Assembly (NCBI RefSeq): GCF_937873925.1
Contig: NZ_CALNAT010000005.1
Location: 1 to 37,690 of the forward strand
DNA length: 37,690 bases
Origin: an uncultured Proteiniphilum sp.
GTDB lineage: Bacteria; Bacteroidota; Bacteroidia; Bacteroidales; Dysgonomonadaceae
Direction of reading: 5' to 3'
The translations under genes were made by a program, and so were the position numbers. Of this stretch, positions 1-7,207 are shown one piece after another; position 1 is the stretch's first letter, and the number at the start of each line of letters is the position of its first letter. Below the pieces are notes generated by a model that saw only the letters and a list, made by a program, of their open reading frames with translations, was not told the DNA's origin and did no database searches.

Positions 1-438
1 GCCATAAGAAACGATTTCATAATGCTCTACTTTTTGGTTAGCTATGATGATGGCTGCATCACGCACCATTGAATCCTCTTCTGTTCCTTCCAACACGCTT
101 TCACCATCCTTAATTATACCGAGGATACCCTCGCATTTCTTTTTAGAAGGTTTCTCCTCAAGAAGGGCAAATACCTCTTCGAGTCGGCTTATCTGTTCCC
201 CGGTTTCAGAGTGATGCAACTTGAGGCTCTCTTTTAAGGCTTTGGAAGTAGCAGCACTCTCCATCTTTTTCAGTGCCTTTAAAGCTTCATGTTCGGCAAA
301 ATAGATGTCTTTCAGTTCATCGAGGAAGAATTCTTTTAACTTCCCCTCATTTTTTTCATGGAAACGAGCTTGTTTCTGTTTACCTGAATTGGTTTTTCCC
401 TTCGATTGGCCTTTAGCTGATTGTTTTTTTGAGTCCAT
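1..438 (-). CDS. DUF892 (YciE/YciF-type) ferritin-like protein, 3' end outside window
   Basis: The reverse strand reads from ATG at 438 without a stop to the window edge (146 codons). A Lys/Gln/Ser-rich N-terminus of about 25 residues (begins MDSKKQSAKGQSKGK) is followed by a helical region containing LKEFFLDELKDIYFAEHEAL and HHSETGEQISRLEEVF. These resemble the first helices of the DUF892 / YciE-YciF ferritin-like family, which is usually induced by stress; the iron-binding and enzymatic role of the family is poorly defined. The basic disordered head is an addition to the usual domain. Neighbours are a similar small basic peptide upstream and the ku-ligD operon, suggesting a stress or stationary-phase block; that role is inference. 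The C-terminal helices are not visible. Confidence 0.8.
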   Translation of the reverse strand, partial: MDSKKQSAKGQSKGKTNSGKQKQARFHEKNEGKLKEFFLDELKDIYFAEHEALKALKKMESAATSKALKESLKLHHSETGEQISRLEEVFALLEEKPSKKKCEGILGIIKDGESVLEGTEEDSMVRDAAIIIANQKVEHYEIVSYG

Positions 439-504
439 AATTGATATTTTTAAAATGTTACACCGGAGAGCAGTTCTCGGCTACCCTCAGGTCATAAATA
501 GAAT

Positions 505-624
505 TCATCCTTTTTTCTTATTTGTCACGGATTTACCGGTATTGACTTTTTTAACTGGAAACTTCTGGTTGTTATTTTTTTGTGAAGCCGTTTTTGAGCC
601 TTGGTCTGCTTTTTTGGATTCCAT
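505..624 (-). CDS. Small basic 39-aa protein resembling the head of the DUF892 protein
   Basis: A short reading frame from ATG at 624 to TGA at 505-507 encodes 39 residues, starting MESKKADQGSKTASQKNNNQ and ending in NKKKG. It is rich in Lys, Ser, Gln and Asn with almost no hydrophobic residues. Its opening M-E-S-K-K and composition resemble the M-D-S-K-K start of the DUF892 protein 67 bp downstream on the same strand. It could be a real small basic (perhaps DNA-associated) protein or the remnant of a duplicated DUF892 5' end. No domain is recognised. The reading rests on an open frame plus similarity to its neighbour, so confidence is moderate to low. Confidence 0.4.
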   Translation of the reverse strand: MESKKADQGSKTASQKNNNQKFPVKKVNTGKSVTNKKKG

Positions 625-786
625 AATGTGATTTATTTAGGTTTCTGATTTGGTTCCATATACATATACAACTACTGGGAAAAGATTTTGTTCTCTGGTG
701 ATATACACCATTATATATATTTAACTCTGACGAAATTAAGGGGGAAGGGGCTGGAAATGTATTGTGCCGGGAGGGACTTTATCATC

Positions 787-1281
787 TTATTTTTTCTTCA
801 AAATTTTCAGTAATTCATCCACCGTTTTCTCCATAAAAATAGATTGATTTTCGAACAGGGATTTTAAAGGATCTCCTTTGATCCTTTTGGATAAAATTAC
901 ACCGGAACATTCCGCAATAGCTATATAGGCATAGCAATCCTTTATAGAAAGAGGGGATACGGGTTGTGCATATCCTGTAATGGCTACCCCTACTTCGGCA
1001 TTGAAAGCCAATGCTACCTCCACAGCCATTTTATCGGATATTTCTTTACTTACCGAATTACAAGCCTCTGCCAAAACCGGATTCACCTGCAAATGCTTCG
1101 CTTTTTGTCCCAGATTGTAAAGCGTCATCCCGCCTTGAAAAAAAGAAGTGGCCTCCGTAGCTTGCGAAAGAGCGTTTTGTATGAGTCCTGATGTGCAACT
1201 TTCGGCAATGGCTATGGTTTGTTTCCTGGATTGTAACAACCGGCTGATCTGGTTTATTTTATTATGATTATAGATATTCAT
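787..1281 (-). CDS. pncC: CinA C-terminal family protein, nicotinamide-nucleotide amidase PncC
   Basis: This 164-aa protein corresponds to the stand-alone C-terminal domain of CinA. The family hydrolyses nicotinamide mononucleotide to nicotinate mononucleotide plus ammonia, recycling the NMN that NAD-dependent DNA ligase and similar enzymes release. Visible motifs are IAESCTSG (residues 25-32, with the family's catalytic Ser at about 28), FFQGGMTLYN (48-56), and ITGYAQP (101-107), equivalent to the usual TGxAGP loop with Gln in place of Gly. The length matches the single-domain type of about 160 aa. The ATG overlaps the ligD stop as ATGA (1278-1281), implying translational coupling. Coupling to an ATP-dependent ligase operon is notable because LigD itself does not make NMN. 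Confidence 0.85.
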   Translation of the reverse strand: MNIYNHNKINQISRLLQSRKQTIAIAESCTSGLIQNALSQATEATSFFQGGMTLYNLGQKAKHLQVNPVLAEACNSVSKEISDKMAVEVALAFNAEVGVAITGYAQPVSPLSIKDCYAYIAIAECSGVILSKRIKGDPLKSLFENQSIFMEKTVDELLKILKKK

Positions 1282-3791
1282 AGAATGTCGTTTAGTGAAG
1301 AGATTGCTTTTTCCAAATCAATACCTTTTTCCAATACGGGCATGAAAATATCGCCTTTTTTTTCCAAACGTGAAAGGGCGTTGTGAATAGAAAAATCCCC
1401 TATGGACAAATCTTTCGTCAATTCCTTCCATTCCACCGGCATAGAAACCGGAGCTCCCGGTTTGGGACGGACACTGTACACACTTGCCACGGTTTGCCCC
1501 TCACGGTTTTGCATGTAATCCAGATAAATTTTCGAACCGCGCTTGCTTAGACTACGTTCCAGCGTAGTGGTACCGGGGAGCCTTTCCTGAACCAACCGGA
1601 CGATAATATGAGAAAAATCGCGCACTTGCTCGTAGGTGTACTGCGCACCCATAGGTATAAAAATATGAATACCCGTGCTTCCCGATGTTTTGCAATATGC
1701 CGGCACATGGCATATCTCCAATATTTCTTTGGTCACTTTTGCCGCTTCGATAACCTGATTGAACGTGTTTTTTTTCGAAGGATCCAGATCGATGATCAGA
1801 TAATCGGGATTGCCGGGGTTTCCTATCCGGTTGTTCCAGGGATTAAGCTCGATGCAACCTAAATTGATGAGGTATCCAAGGGTTTCCTGATTGTTGCAGA
1901 CGAGGTATTCCAATTCCTTGTTGTTGGATTCCGAAAAAATCCGGACCGTCTCCACCCACGACGGTGCATTTTTTCCGGCATCTTTGTGGTAAAAACTCAA
2001 TCCGTCTATACCTTCGGGAAAGCGGTGCAACGATTGCGCCCGGTCTTTTAAGTGCGGTAAAATATATTCGCTCACGGAGAGATAATAATCGATTAATTCT
2101 CCCTTGGTAATCTTTTCCTTTTTCCAATAGAGTTTGTCGGGATGGGTATATTTCACCTGGTCTTCCGTACCGGTCGGTGTAACGGACTCCGAGACTTCTT
2201 CCTGCGGTGGTGCGGTAGCTCCCAGGCTCTCATGATAGAGATCCAGAGCATTCAAATCTTCCCGGATGCCGATAAACACGGGTTGGCGAAAAAGTCCCTC
2301 CTCGGTTATCCTGGAGTATTTTACGGTGCACACCGCTTCCGGCTTTATCCATGTAGGCGGCGCATTGGTAGCAGGCTTGGCGGTGAAAGGCATTTTCCCG
2401 GTTACCAGGGGTTGTAACAAGGTATGGATTTCTTTGAGTGACCGTTTGCTGAATCCGGTTCCCGTGTGTCCCGCGTAATACAGTTTTCCCTCTTCATATT
2501 TCCCCAAAATAAGCGCACCGAAATATTTCCGCGAACCACGCGGTTCGGTATACCCGACGATAACGGCTTCATCGGTCTTATGATTTTTTATTTTCATCCA
2601 TTCTGTTGTGCGTATCCCCTCGCTGTAAAGACTGGATTTCTTTTTCGCCATCATTCCCTCCAAATCGGCTTTCCGGATGGCTTTATAGAATTCTTTTCCC
2701 CTGTTTTCCACATGATCGCAAAATTTCACATGCGGCGTTTCGATGAGCGCTTCTTTCAGTAGTTCTTTGCGCTGGTGCAACGGAAGACCCTCCGTACTGT
2801 GCCCGTTAAGGAAAAGCAGATCGAACACATGATAGATGATCGGCGTTTGCGGAGAATCCGCGAAGTGTTGCAAGGTCTGAAAATCGGGTTTGTCCTCCGC
2901 GTCGTATGCCACGATCTCGCCGTCCACGATCATTTCGTGCGGCTGTTCTTTCAGTCCGGCTTCAATCACAGGATACCTCCCGAGGAAGGACAATCCGTTA
3001 CGCGAATAAAACTCCAAGCCGTCGGTGAGATCGGCGATGGCCCGGTATCCGTCCCATTTGATCTCGAATATCCATTCTTCGTCGTCGAACGGTTCTTCAC
3101 CGGTAGCTGCCAGCATGGGCCGGATATACCGGGAGAGTTTTTTCTGCCCCGAAAGGGGCAAAGCAGGAGAGCGCTTCTTCTTCGAAACCGCTCCGGACGG
3201 GGTGGAAGTTTTATATTTCTTTTCAGCCAGTTTTGTTACCTTTGATTGGGATGAGGTGTAATTTTCCGCATCATAATTTTCATGAACGGCATAGGAGTCG
3301 TTGTGCTTGATGAGCAGCCACGCATTTGTTTCTTTCGCCGTATGCATTTTTATCAAAGCAAACTCGCCTTTTAGCTTTTTCCCGTGAAGGATGATCTTAA
3401 CAGAACCTTTTTCTATCCCTTCCAGCAAGATCTCCTCGTCCGTTTTCCCTTCCCCGCGAAGCAAAGGTTCATAGGTACCTTCATCCCAAATCTCTACTTC
3501 ACCGGCGCCGTAATTGCCTTCAGGAATAGTTCCTTCGAAGGTGCGGTAAGAATACGGATGATCTTCCACCATCATGGCCAGCCTTTTATCGGCAGGATTG
3601 AGCGACGGGCCTTTCGGTACAGCCCAGCTCTTGAGCACGCCTCCCATTTCCAGCCGGAAATCGTAATGCAGGCGGGTAGCCGCATGCCGTTGCACTACGA
3701 AAATATGCCCGCCGTCCTGCGAAACAGCTCCCCCTTCGGGTTCGGAAGTACGGTTGAAATTGCGTTTCTTCTTGTATTTATCCAGTGTCAT
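1278..3791 (-). CDS. ligD: Multifunctional ATP-dependent DNA ligase LigD (phosphoesterase-ligase-polymerase)
   Basis: The 837-aa LigD of bacterial non-homologous end joining processes, fills and seals double-strand breaks brought together by Ku. Three domains can be read in order. The 3'-phosphoesterase spans about 20-180, with RHAATRLHYDFRLE (35-48) holding the His/Asp metal ligands. The ATP-dependent ligase spans about 222-530, with nucleotidyl Lys245 in EIKWDGYR. The primase-polymerase domain spans about 550-830, with the metal-binding pair D668/D670 in LIIDLDPS and the downstream SGSTGIHIF motif. This PE-ligase-polymerase order differs from the mycobacterial POL-PE-LIG order but is common in other bacteria. 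Its ATG overlaps the original ku stop as TGATG (3789-3793), and it overlaps pncC by 4 bases, so all three form one operon. The reading frame is intact. Confidence 0.95.
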   Translation of the reverse strand: MTLDKYKKKRNFNRTSEPEGGAVSQDGGHIFVVQRHAATRLHYDFRLEMGGVLKSWAVPKGPSLNPADKRLAMMVEDHPYSYRTFEGTIPEGNYGAGEVEIWDEGTYEPLLRGEGKTDEEILLEGIEKGSVKIILHGKKLKGEFALIKMHTAKETNAWLLIKHNDSYAVHENYDAENYTSSQSKVTKLAEKKYKTSTPSGAVSKKKRSPALPLSGQKKLSRYIRPMLAATGEEPFDDEEWIFEIKWDGYRAIADLTDGLEFYSRNGLSFLGRYPVIEAGLKEQPHEMIVDGEIVAYDAEDKPDFQTLQHFADSPQTPIIYHVFDLLFLNGHSTEGLPLHQRKELLKEALIETPHVKFCDHVENRGKEFYKAIRKADLEGMMAKKKSSLYSEGIRTTEWMKIKNHKTDEAVIVGYTEPRGSRKYFGALILGKYEEGKLYYAGHTGTGFSKRSLKEIHTLLQPLVTGKMPFTAKPATNAPPTWIKPEAVCTVKYSRITEEGLFRQPVFIGIREDLNALDLYHESLGATAPPQEEVSESVTPTGTEDQVKYTHPDKLYWKKEKITKGELIDYYLSVSEYILPHLKDRAQSLHRFPEGIDGLSFYHKDAGKNAPSWVETVRIFSESNNKELEYLVCNNQETLGYLINLGCIELNPWNNRIGNPGNPDYLIIDLDPSKKNTFNQVIEAAKVTKEILEICHVPAYCKTSGSTGIHIFIPMGAQYTYEQVRDFSHIIVRLVQERLPGTTTLERSLSKRGSKIYLDYMQNREGQTVASVYSVRPKPGAPVSMPVEWKELTKDLSIGDFSIHNALSRLEKKGDIFMPVLEKGIDLEKAISSLNDIL

Positions 3792-3952
3792 CAGGAGATA
3801 TTTTTTCTTGATTTTTCCAGACTTGCTTTCAGTTTTTCCATCAGGTCGATGGTCTTATCGGAAGTTTCTTCCTTTTGCACTCTTTTCAGTTTCTGCCCCT
3901 TTGCCTTCTGTTTGATGATCTTCAGCAAATCGGTGGCATAGGTGTCTTTATA
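3791..3952 (-). pseudogene. In-frame C-terminal continuation of ku after the amber codon
   Basis: The 53 codons after the TAG remain open in the ku frame and end at a TGA (3791-3793) that overlaps the ligD ATG by one base. They encode YKDTYATDLLKIIKQK, a Lys-rich stretch, and a helix near LMEKLKASLEKSRKNIS. This is what the C-terminus of a roughly 257-aa Ku should look like, and the stop-start overlap is what an intact operon would have. There are no other disruptions in it. It has no convincing independent start codon. Together with the upstream part it shows that the original gene spanned 3791-4564. Confidence 0.85.
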
Positions 3953-4564
3953 CTATTCACCATCAAATGTTTCCGTATTTAAGTCGATGAGAGCGACCGC
4001 CATTTTCAGTTCATTGGGTTTAATTTTCCTGGCGGGAATATTCAATTCTTCGGATTCACGGAGCTCTTCCGGAAAACGTATTTTATTGAGGATAAGCATA
4101 TCGCCATAGGGTTTTACAATACCCAATATTTCCTTGTTGCGCATAATGAATGTACCTACGCCTACCTTACGGGTTTTTTTCAATGCCTGCGACAATAACG
4201 CGTAAGCATTTTCCCCGTTTTTTTGAGGCTCCAAAAAATAAGGGGTCTCAAAATATACACTGTCTATTTCGTCTTCATCCACAAATTGCTGAATGGAAAA
4301 TAGTTTACTTTTTTCCGGACTCGCGGCTTCAAAATCTTCGTCCTCCAACACAATGTAGCGGTCACCGAGTTTATAGCCTTTCACGATATTTTCCCACTCC
4401 ACTTCCTTGCCGGTTTTTTCATTCACACGCTTAAACCTGATGTTGGACAGATCGCCCTTGTCCAGCATATCCAGATCGAGCGTACTGCTTTCGGTTGCCG
4501 AATACATTTTGACGGGAATATTAACCAGTCCGAATCCGATGGCTCCGTTCCAGATTGATTTCAT
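3953..4564 (-). CDS. ku: Ku DNA end-binding protein, cut short by an in-frame TAG
   Basis: Prokaryotic Ku forms a homodimeric ring on broken DNA ends and recruits LigD. The start MKSIWNGAIGFGLVNIPVKM is the classic Ku opening, and the core barrel continues to LNTETFDGE at residue 203, where TAG (3953-3955) interrupts the frame. Bacterial Ku proteins are usually 250-300 aa, and the missing part carries the C-terminal region that supports dimer and LigD contacts. The frame resumes after the TAG with YKDTYATDLLKIIKQKAKGQ, which fits the family continuation of Tyr-x-Asp-x-Tyr and a basic helix. The product as read is therefore probably truncated at a recent nonsense change (for example from CAG or AAG), unless the TAG is read through or is a sequencing error. 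It is the first gene of the ku-ligD-pncC operon. Confidence 0.85.
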   Translation of the reverse strand: MKSIWNGAIGFGLVNIPVKMYSATESSTLDLDMLDKGDLSNIRFKRVNEKTGKEVEWENIVKGYKLGDRYIVLEDEDFEAASPEKSKLFSIQQFVDEDEIDSVYFETPYFLEPQKNGENAYALLSQALKKTRKVGVGTFIMRNKEILGIVKPYGDMLILNKIRFPEELRESEELNIPARKIKPNELKMAVALIDLNTETFDGE

Positions 4565-4756
4565 ATGGCTCTTTCTCCTTTCCTCTTGATACTCATACAG
4601 GTTTCATAACCTTGTTTTAATTGAATATAGAACATTGTTGAAGACTCCTTGGTTCAATAAGGTGCATAACTATATGTCCGATATGAACAATCGTTTATTT
4701 TCTGTTGTTAGAAAATGAAGTGCAGTGGATGATAAGCGGATTTAAATTAAAAAAAT
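4565..4756. other. Divergent intergenic region between ku and the DUF421 gene
   Basis: This 192-bp AT-rich gap separates the leftward ku operon from the rightward DUF421 gene and must hold both promoters. I do not see a full TAnnTTTG box pointing at either gene, so the promoters may be weak or depend on another sigma factor. No additional gene or repeat family is evident. Confidence 0.4.
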
Positions 4757-5443
4757 ATGAACTGGCAAGATATTTTATTCGGCACTGAAGATTTTGTGTT
4801 TCTTGCAGAAATTGCTTTCCGCTCCCTGATCATGTTCCTTCTCCTTTTCGCGGGTCTGCGCATCATGGGGAAACGGGGGGTGAAGCAACTCTCTATATTC
4901 GAATTGCTGATCATTATCGCGCTGGGCTCTGCTGCCGGCGATCCCATGATCTACAAAGAGATCGGTATTATATATGCCCTGGTGGTTTTTATTATCGTTT
5001 TCCTTTCCTATTGGCTTATCACCAAATTGATCGAACATTCGGAAAAAATGGAAACGATGCTTGAAGGAAAACCGTATTGTATTATCCATGAAGGGAAGGC
5101 ATCGAAAGAATCATTAAAACATAAAGAATTGGCCATGGATGAATTTTTTTCGATACTCCGCCACCATCACATCTTTCATTTGGGACAAGTGGAGAGCGCT
5201 ATATTGGAAACAAGCGGTGAACTAAGTATCTTATTGTATAACTCCCCGCATATAAAAGCGGGATTACCGATATGGCCGGACTATCTGGAGAAGAAAACCA
5301 CACAAGTAAAGCACCACGGCATATATGCGTGCACTTATTGCGGATATACACGTATAATGGGTGCGGGTGAAAGGAATAGGTGCGAGTACTGCAATGAAAA
5401 TGACGAATGGGTGGAAGCTGAAACCGGAAATCGGGAAAAGTAA
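4757..5443 (+). CDS. DUF421 / YetF-family membrane protein with C-terminal zinc ribbon
   Basis: The 228-aa protein has three hydrophobic helices near the N-terminus (about 13-34, 48-60 and 68-88), the conserved RIMGKRGVKQLSIFELL segment (35-51), and the DUF421 cytoplasmic domain (about 95-165, including GKPYCIIHEGK and MDEFFSILRHH). YetF-family proteins are inner-membrane proteins of poorly known function, often found in sporulation or stress contexts. This copy adds a tail with CTYCG (192-196) and CEYCN (209-213), a four-cysteine pattern like a rubredoxin or zinc-ribbon knuckle, which suggests metal binding and possibly redox or nucleic-acid contacts. It is divergent from the ku-ligD operon. 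The ATG at 4757 was chosen because MNWQDILFGTEDF is a typical family start. Confidence 0.88.
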   Translation: MNWQDILFGTEDFVFLAEIAFRSLIMFLLLFAGLRIMGKRGVKQLSIFELLIIIALGSAAGDPMIYKEIGIIYALVVFIIVFLSYWLITKLIEHSEKMETMLEGKPYCIIHEGKASKESLKHKELAMDEFFSILRHHHIFHLGQVESAILETSGELSILLYNSPHIKAGLPIWPDYLEKKTTQVKHHGIYACTYCGYTRIMGAGERNRCEYCNENDEWVEAETGNREK

Positions 5444-5535
5444 GAGGATACCGGAAAAATATTTGAATTTGTGCTTAAAGGCAGTCCAAGTAAAATGAGG
5501 GGGAATCGGATCGGAATAGATTCTTTACACATTTG

Positions 5536-5608
<73 letters not shown>

Positions 5609-5651
5609 GATATTTTTTTGGTTTTTCACTAAAATCCTCTGTTCCAGTGTT

Positions 5652-5666
5652 ACCTTGCCAAGGTCG
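5652..5666 (+). repeat. Inverted copy of the tRNA-Gly anticodon arm
   Basis: The plus strand here reads CCTTGCCAAGGTCG, which equals the sense (minus-strand) anticodon arm of the neighbouring tRNA-Gly, so it lies in opposite orientation. The arm is nearly self-complementary, so only the central GCC/GGC distinguishes the orientation. It forms a short hairpin and looks like debris of a tRNA gene rearrangement. Confidence 0.5.
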
Positions 5667-5684
5667 TTTCCATTTCCTTTTTGG

Positions 5685-5717
5685 GGCAAGGTCGTGCTCT
5701 ACCAACTGAGCTACTTC
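5685..5717 (-). pseudogene. Truncated tRNA-Gly duplicate (5' half)
   Basis: Thirty-three bases are identical to positions 5573-5605 of the intact tRNA-Gly. They cover the end of the acceptor strand, the D arm and the first half of the anticodon arm. The acceptor 5' bases and the entire 3' half are missing. Just upstream on the same strand (5718-5735), the sequence AACGCGGTTGGTAGAG resembles the D arm of yet another tRNA. The fragment cannot fold as a tRNA and lies between the promoter and the functional gene, so it would be transcribed as leader. Confidence 0.75.
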
Positions 5718-5751
5718 TCTACCAACCGCGTTACGCGTCGGATTTGCGGTG

Positions 5752-5782
5752 CAAAGATACCTTTTTGTTTTGTGACTGCAAA
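5752..5782 (-). promoter_or_regulatory. Consensus Bacteroidetes promoter for the tRNA-Gly unit
   Basis: On the minus strand, TTTG (5779-5782) is followed by a 19-bp spacer and then TATCTTTG (5752-5759). This matches the primary-sigma consensus of Bacteroidetes, TTTG-N19-21-TAnnTTTG. Transcription would begin near 5745 and run through the tRNA fragment into tRNA-Gly. Confidence 0.75.
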
Positions 5783-5830
5783 ATATGGGGACCGAAATTA
5801 TTGCAATAATCCAATTATATCGGACTATTT

Positions 5831-5887
5831 GAGTCGCTTTCCTCCTCGATTGTTAATTGAGTCGCCTTCGCTCCTCGATTGTTAATT
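5831..5887. repeat. Two tandem 28/29-bp repeats
   Basis: GAGTCGCTTTCCTCCTCGATTGTTAATT (written here as a 28-bp unit at 5831-5858) is followed directly by a 29-bp near copy at 5859-5887, which differs by a C/T change and a G insertion. It lies between the 3' end of msrC and the upstream side of the tRNA-Gly promoter. It has no coding potential that I recognise. Confidence 0.7.
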
Positions 5888-5888
5888 C

Positions 5889-5938
5889 TACGTTCGGCAA
5901 AACAAATAAATTTGCTTTGCTCTCACTTAACAAAATAG
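5889..5938 (-). repeat. Dispersed GTTAAGTGAGAGC element, copy 1
   Basis: On the minus strand, GTTAAGTGAGAGC is followed by an AAAGCAAATTT..TTTG hairpin-like core and then TGCCGAACGTAG. It resembles 33095-33147 (plus) and, more weakly, 27882-27935 (minus). The TTAA at its start supplies the stop codon of msrC, so the element begins exactly at the end of that gene. Confidence 0.5.
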
Positions 5939-6400
5939 TTCACCTATTTTTTCCAGATAGCAGGCATCTACTTCGTCAAAATGATCAAGCCGGTCGCTGT
6001 CTATATCCAATACGGCAGTAACGGAACCGTCGCGTTTCACCGGGACAACGATCTCGGAACGGGAAAAGCTGCTGCAAGCGATATGCCCGGGAAACCGGTC
6101 GACATCGGGAACGATAAGGGTACGCTTCTCTTTCCAGGCAGTACCGCAAACTCCCCTGCCATAAGCGATACGGGTGCAGGCCGGCGGACCCTGAAAGGGG
6201 CCGAGTACCAACTGATCGCCCGCCATACGATAAAAACCGACCCAAAAGAAACCAAACGCTTCCTTTAGTGCGGACGCAATATTGGCCATATTAGCGATGA
6301 GATCGGGTTCTCCCTCCATCAACGCCTTTAACTGGGGAAGAAGCGCCTGATATATTTCTTCTTTGGATGCCCCGTAAGGGATATGTAGATCTTCTGCCAT
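5927..6400 (-). CDS. msrC: GAF-domain free methionine-(R)-sulfoxide reductase
   Basis: This 157-aa single GAF domain matches the fRMsr/MsrC (YebR) family, which reduces free methionine-R-sulfoxide in the cytoplasm with thioredoxin as reductant. The three diagnostic cysteines are present: Cys75 in PPACTRI, Cys85 in GRGVCGTA and Cys109 in FPGHIACSS. They are followed by SRSEIVVP (113-120) and VLDIDSD (130-136), which line the substrate pocket. Length and motif spacing are normal. It appears monocistronic, with 76 bp to the OmpA gene upstream. The final residues LFC and the TAA run into a dispersed intergenic repeat. Confidence 0.93.
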   Translation of the reverse strand: MAEDLHIPYGASKEEIYQALLPQLKALMEGEPDLIANMANIASALKEAFGFFWVGFYRMAGDQLVLGPFQGPPACTRIAYGRGVCGTAWKEKRTLIVPDVDRFPGHIACSSFSRSEIVVPVKRDGSVTAVLDIDSDRLDHFDEVDACYLEKIGELFC

Positions 6401-6476
6401 CGTTTCTCAACTTTCCGGGTGAAAAAATCGCGCTGCCGGTGAGGCAACGCGATCCATACTTTTGCGCGCTGAATTC

Positions 6477-7157
6477 TTATCGCGCCTGTTGCTGTGCTTC
6501 TTGTACCATCTTGGCGTTGGGAAGAATATAAACTTCCACGCGGCGGTTTTCTGCACGGCCTGCCGTAGTGTTGTTGTCGGCTACGGGCTGGGTGGAACCG
6601 AAGCCTTGGGATACCAAACGGCTACCGGAAACACCTTTTGATACGAGATAGTTATATACCGATTCGGCCCGGCGCTGCGACAACGGATTGTTGATAGCAT
6701 CGCTACCGGTGCTGTCGGTATGGCCGTATATCTTTACATCGGTATCGGGGTTGTTCTGCAGTGAAGTGGCAAACTTATCGAGCGATGTGCGTGAAGCGGT
6801 GTTCAGTGTACTCGAATTGGTGGCGAAAAGGATGCCCGATTCGAAAGTGACCTTGATGGCTTCGCCTTCGTTGACTTTCTCTACCTGAGCGCCTTCGATC
6901 TGCTCGAGTTCTGCAGCCTGCTTATCCATCTTCTTACCGATAATAGCTCCGGCAGTACCGCCCAGTACAGCGCCTATACCGGCACCCCAAGCAGCGCCTT
7001 TGCCTCCTCCGGCAATAGCACCTATTCCGGCCCCGACAGCGGCGCCGGCCCCGGCTCCGATACCTCCGCCTTTCACCGTGTTGCTCGCCCCACAACCTGA
7101 TAATACCAATGCACCTCCTAAAAGGCCGATGGCAAATAATTTTGAAAATTGTTTCAT
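6477..7157 (-). CDS. OmpA-family lipoprotein with glycine-zipper domain
   Basis: The 226-aa protein begins with a lipoprotein signal peptide whose lipobox LSGC places the lipidated cysteine at residue 22. Residues about 29-77 are Gly/Ala-rich (GAGIGAIAGGGKGAAWGAGI), a glycine-zipper segment that can insert in membranes. Residues about 105-215 form an OmpA-C peptidoglycan-binding domain, with IYGHTDSTGSDAINNPLSQR and the closing GRAENRRVEVYI. The order lipobox, zipper, OmpA-C is that of YiaD-like proteins, which anchor the outer membrane to the cell wall. The coding DNA of the zipper is highly repetitive. The gene follows the acidic 109-aa protein on the same strand with a 50-bp gap. Confidence 0.93.
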   Translation of the reverse strand: MKQFSKLFAIGLLGGALVLSGCGASNTVKGGGIGAGAGAAVGAGIGAIAGGGKGAAWGAGIGAVLGGTAGAIIGKKMDKQAAELEQIEGAQVEKVNEGEAIKVTFESGILFATNSSTLNTASRTSLDKFATSLQNNPDTDVKIYGHTDSTGSDAINNPLSQRRAESVYNYLVSKGVSGSRLVSQGFGSTQPVADNNTTAGRAENRRVEVYILPNAKMVQEAQQQAR

Positions 7158-7207
7158 AGTTCGTTGTTTTTAATTAAATGGTTTGTAATTGTCTGATCAG
7201 TTATTGG

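Noticed and set aside
305..631. A plus-strand 108-codon frame near the left end
   Set aside because: It overlaps the DUF892 start and the small basic peptide on the opposite strand; its Phe-rich sequence is the antisense of Lys-rich codons.
3953..3955. TAG in ku as a recoded sense codon (for example pyrrolysine)
   Set aside because: TAG ends rpoZ normally at 26510-26512, no pyl genes or recoding structure are visible, and other genes use TAA or TGA as usual. A nonsense mutation or error is simpler.
4602..4615. GGTTTCATAACC upstream of ku as a fifth copy of the 45-bp element
   Set aside because: Only the TTTCATA string is shared; the core and the right arm are missing.
5655..5885. A 76-codon plus-strand frame through the tRNA region
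   Set aside because: It runs across tRNA fragments, the promoter and tandem repeats, and has no protein features.
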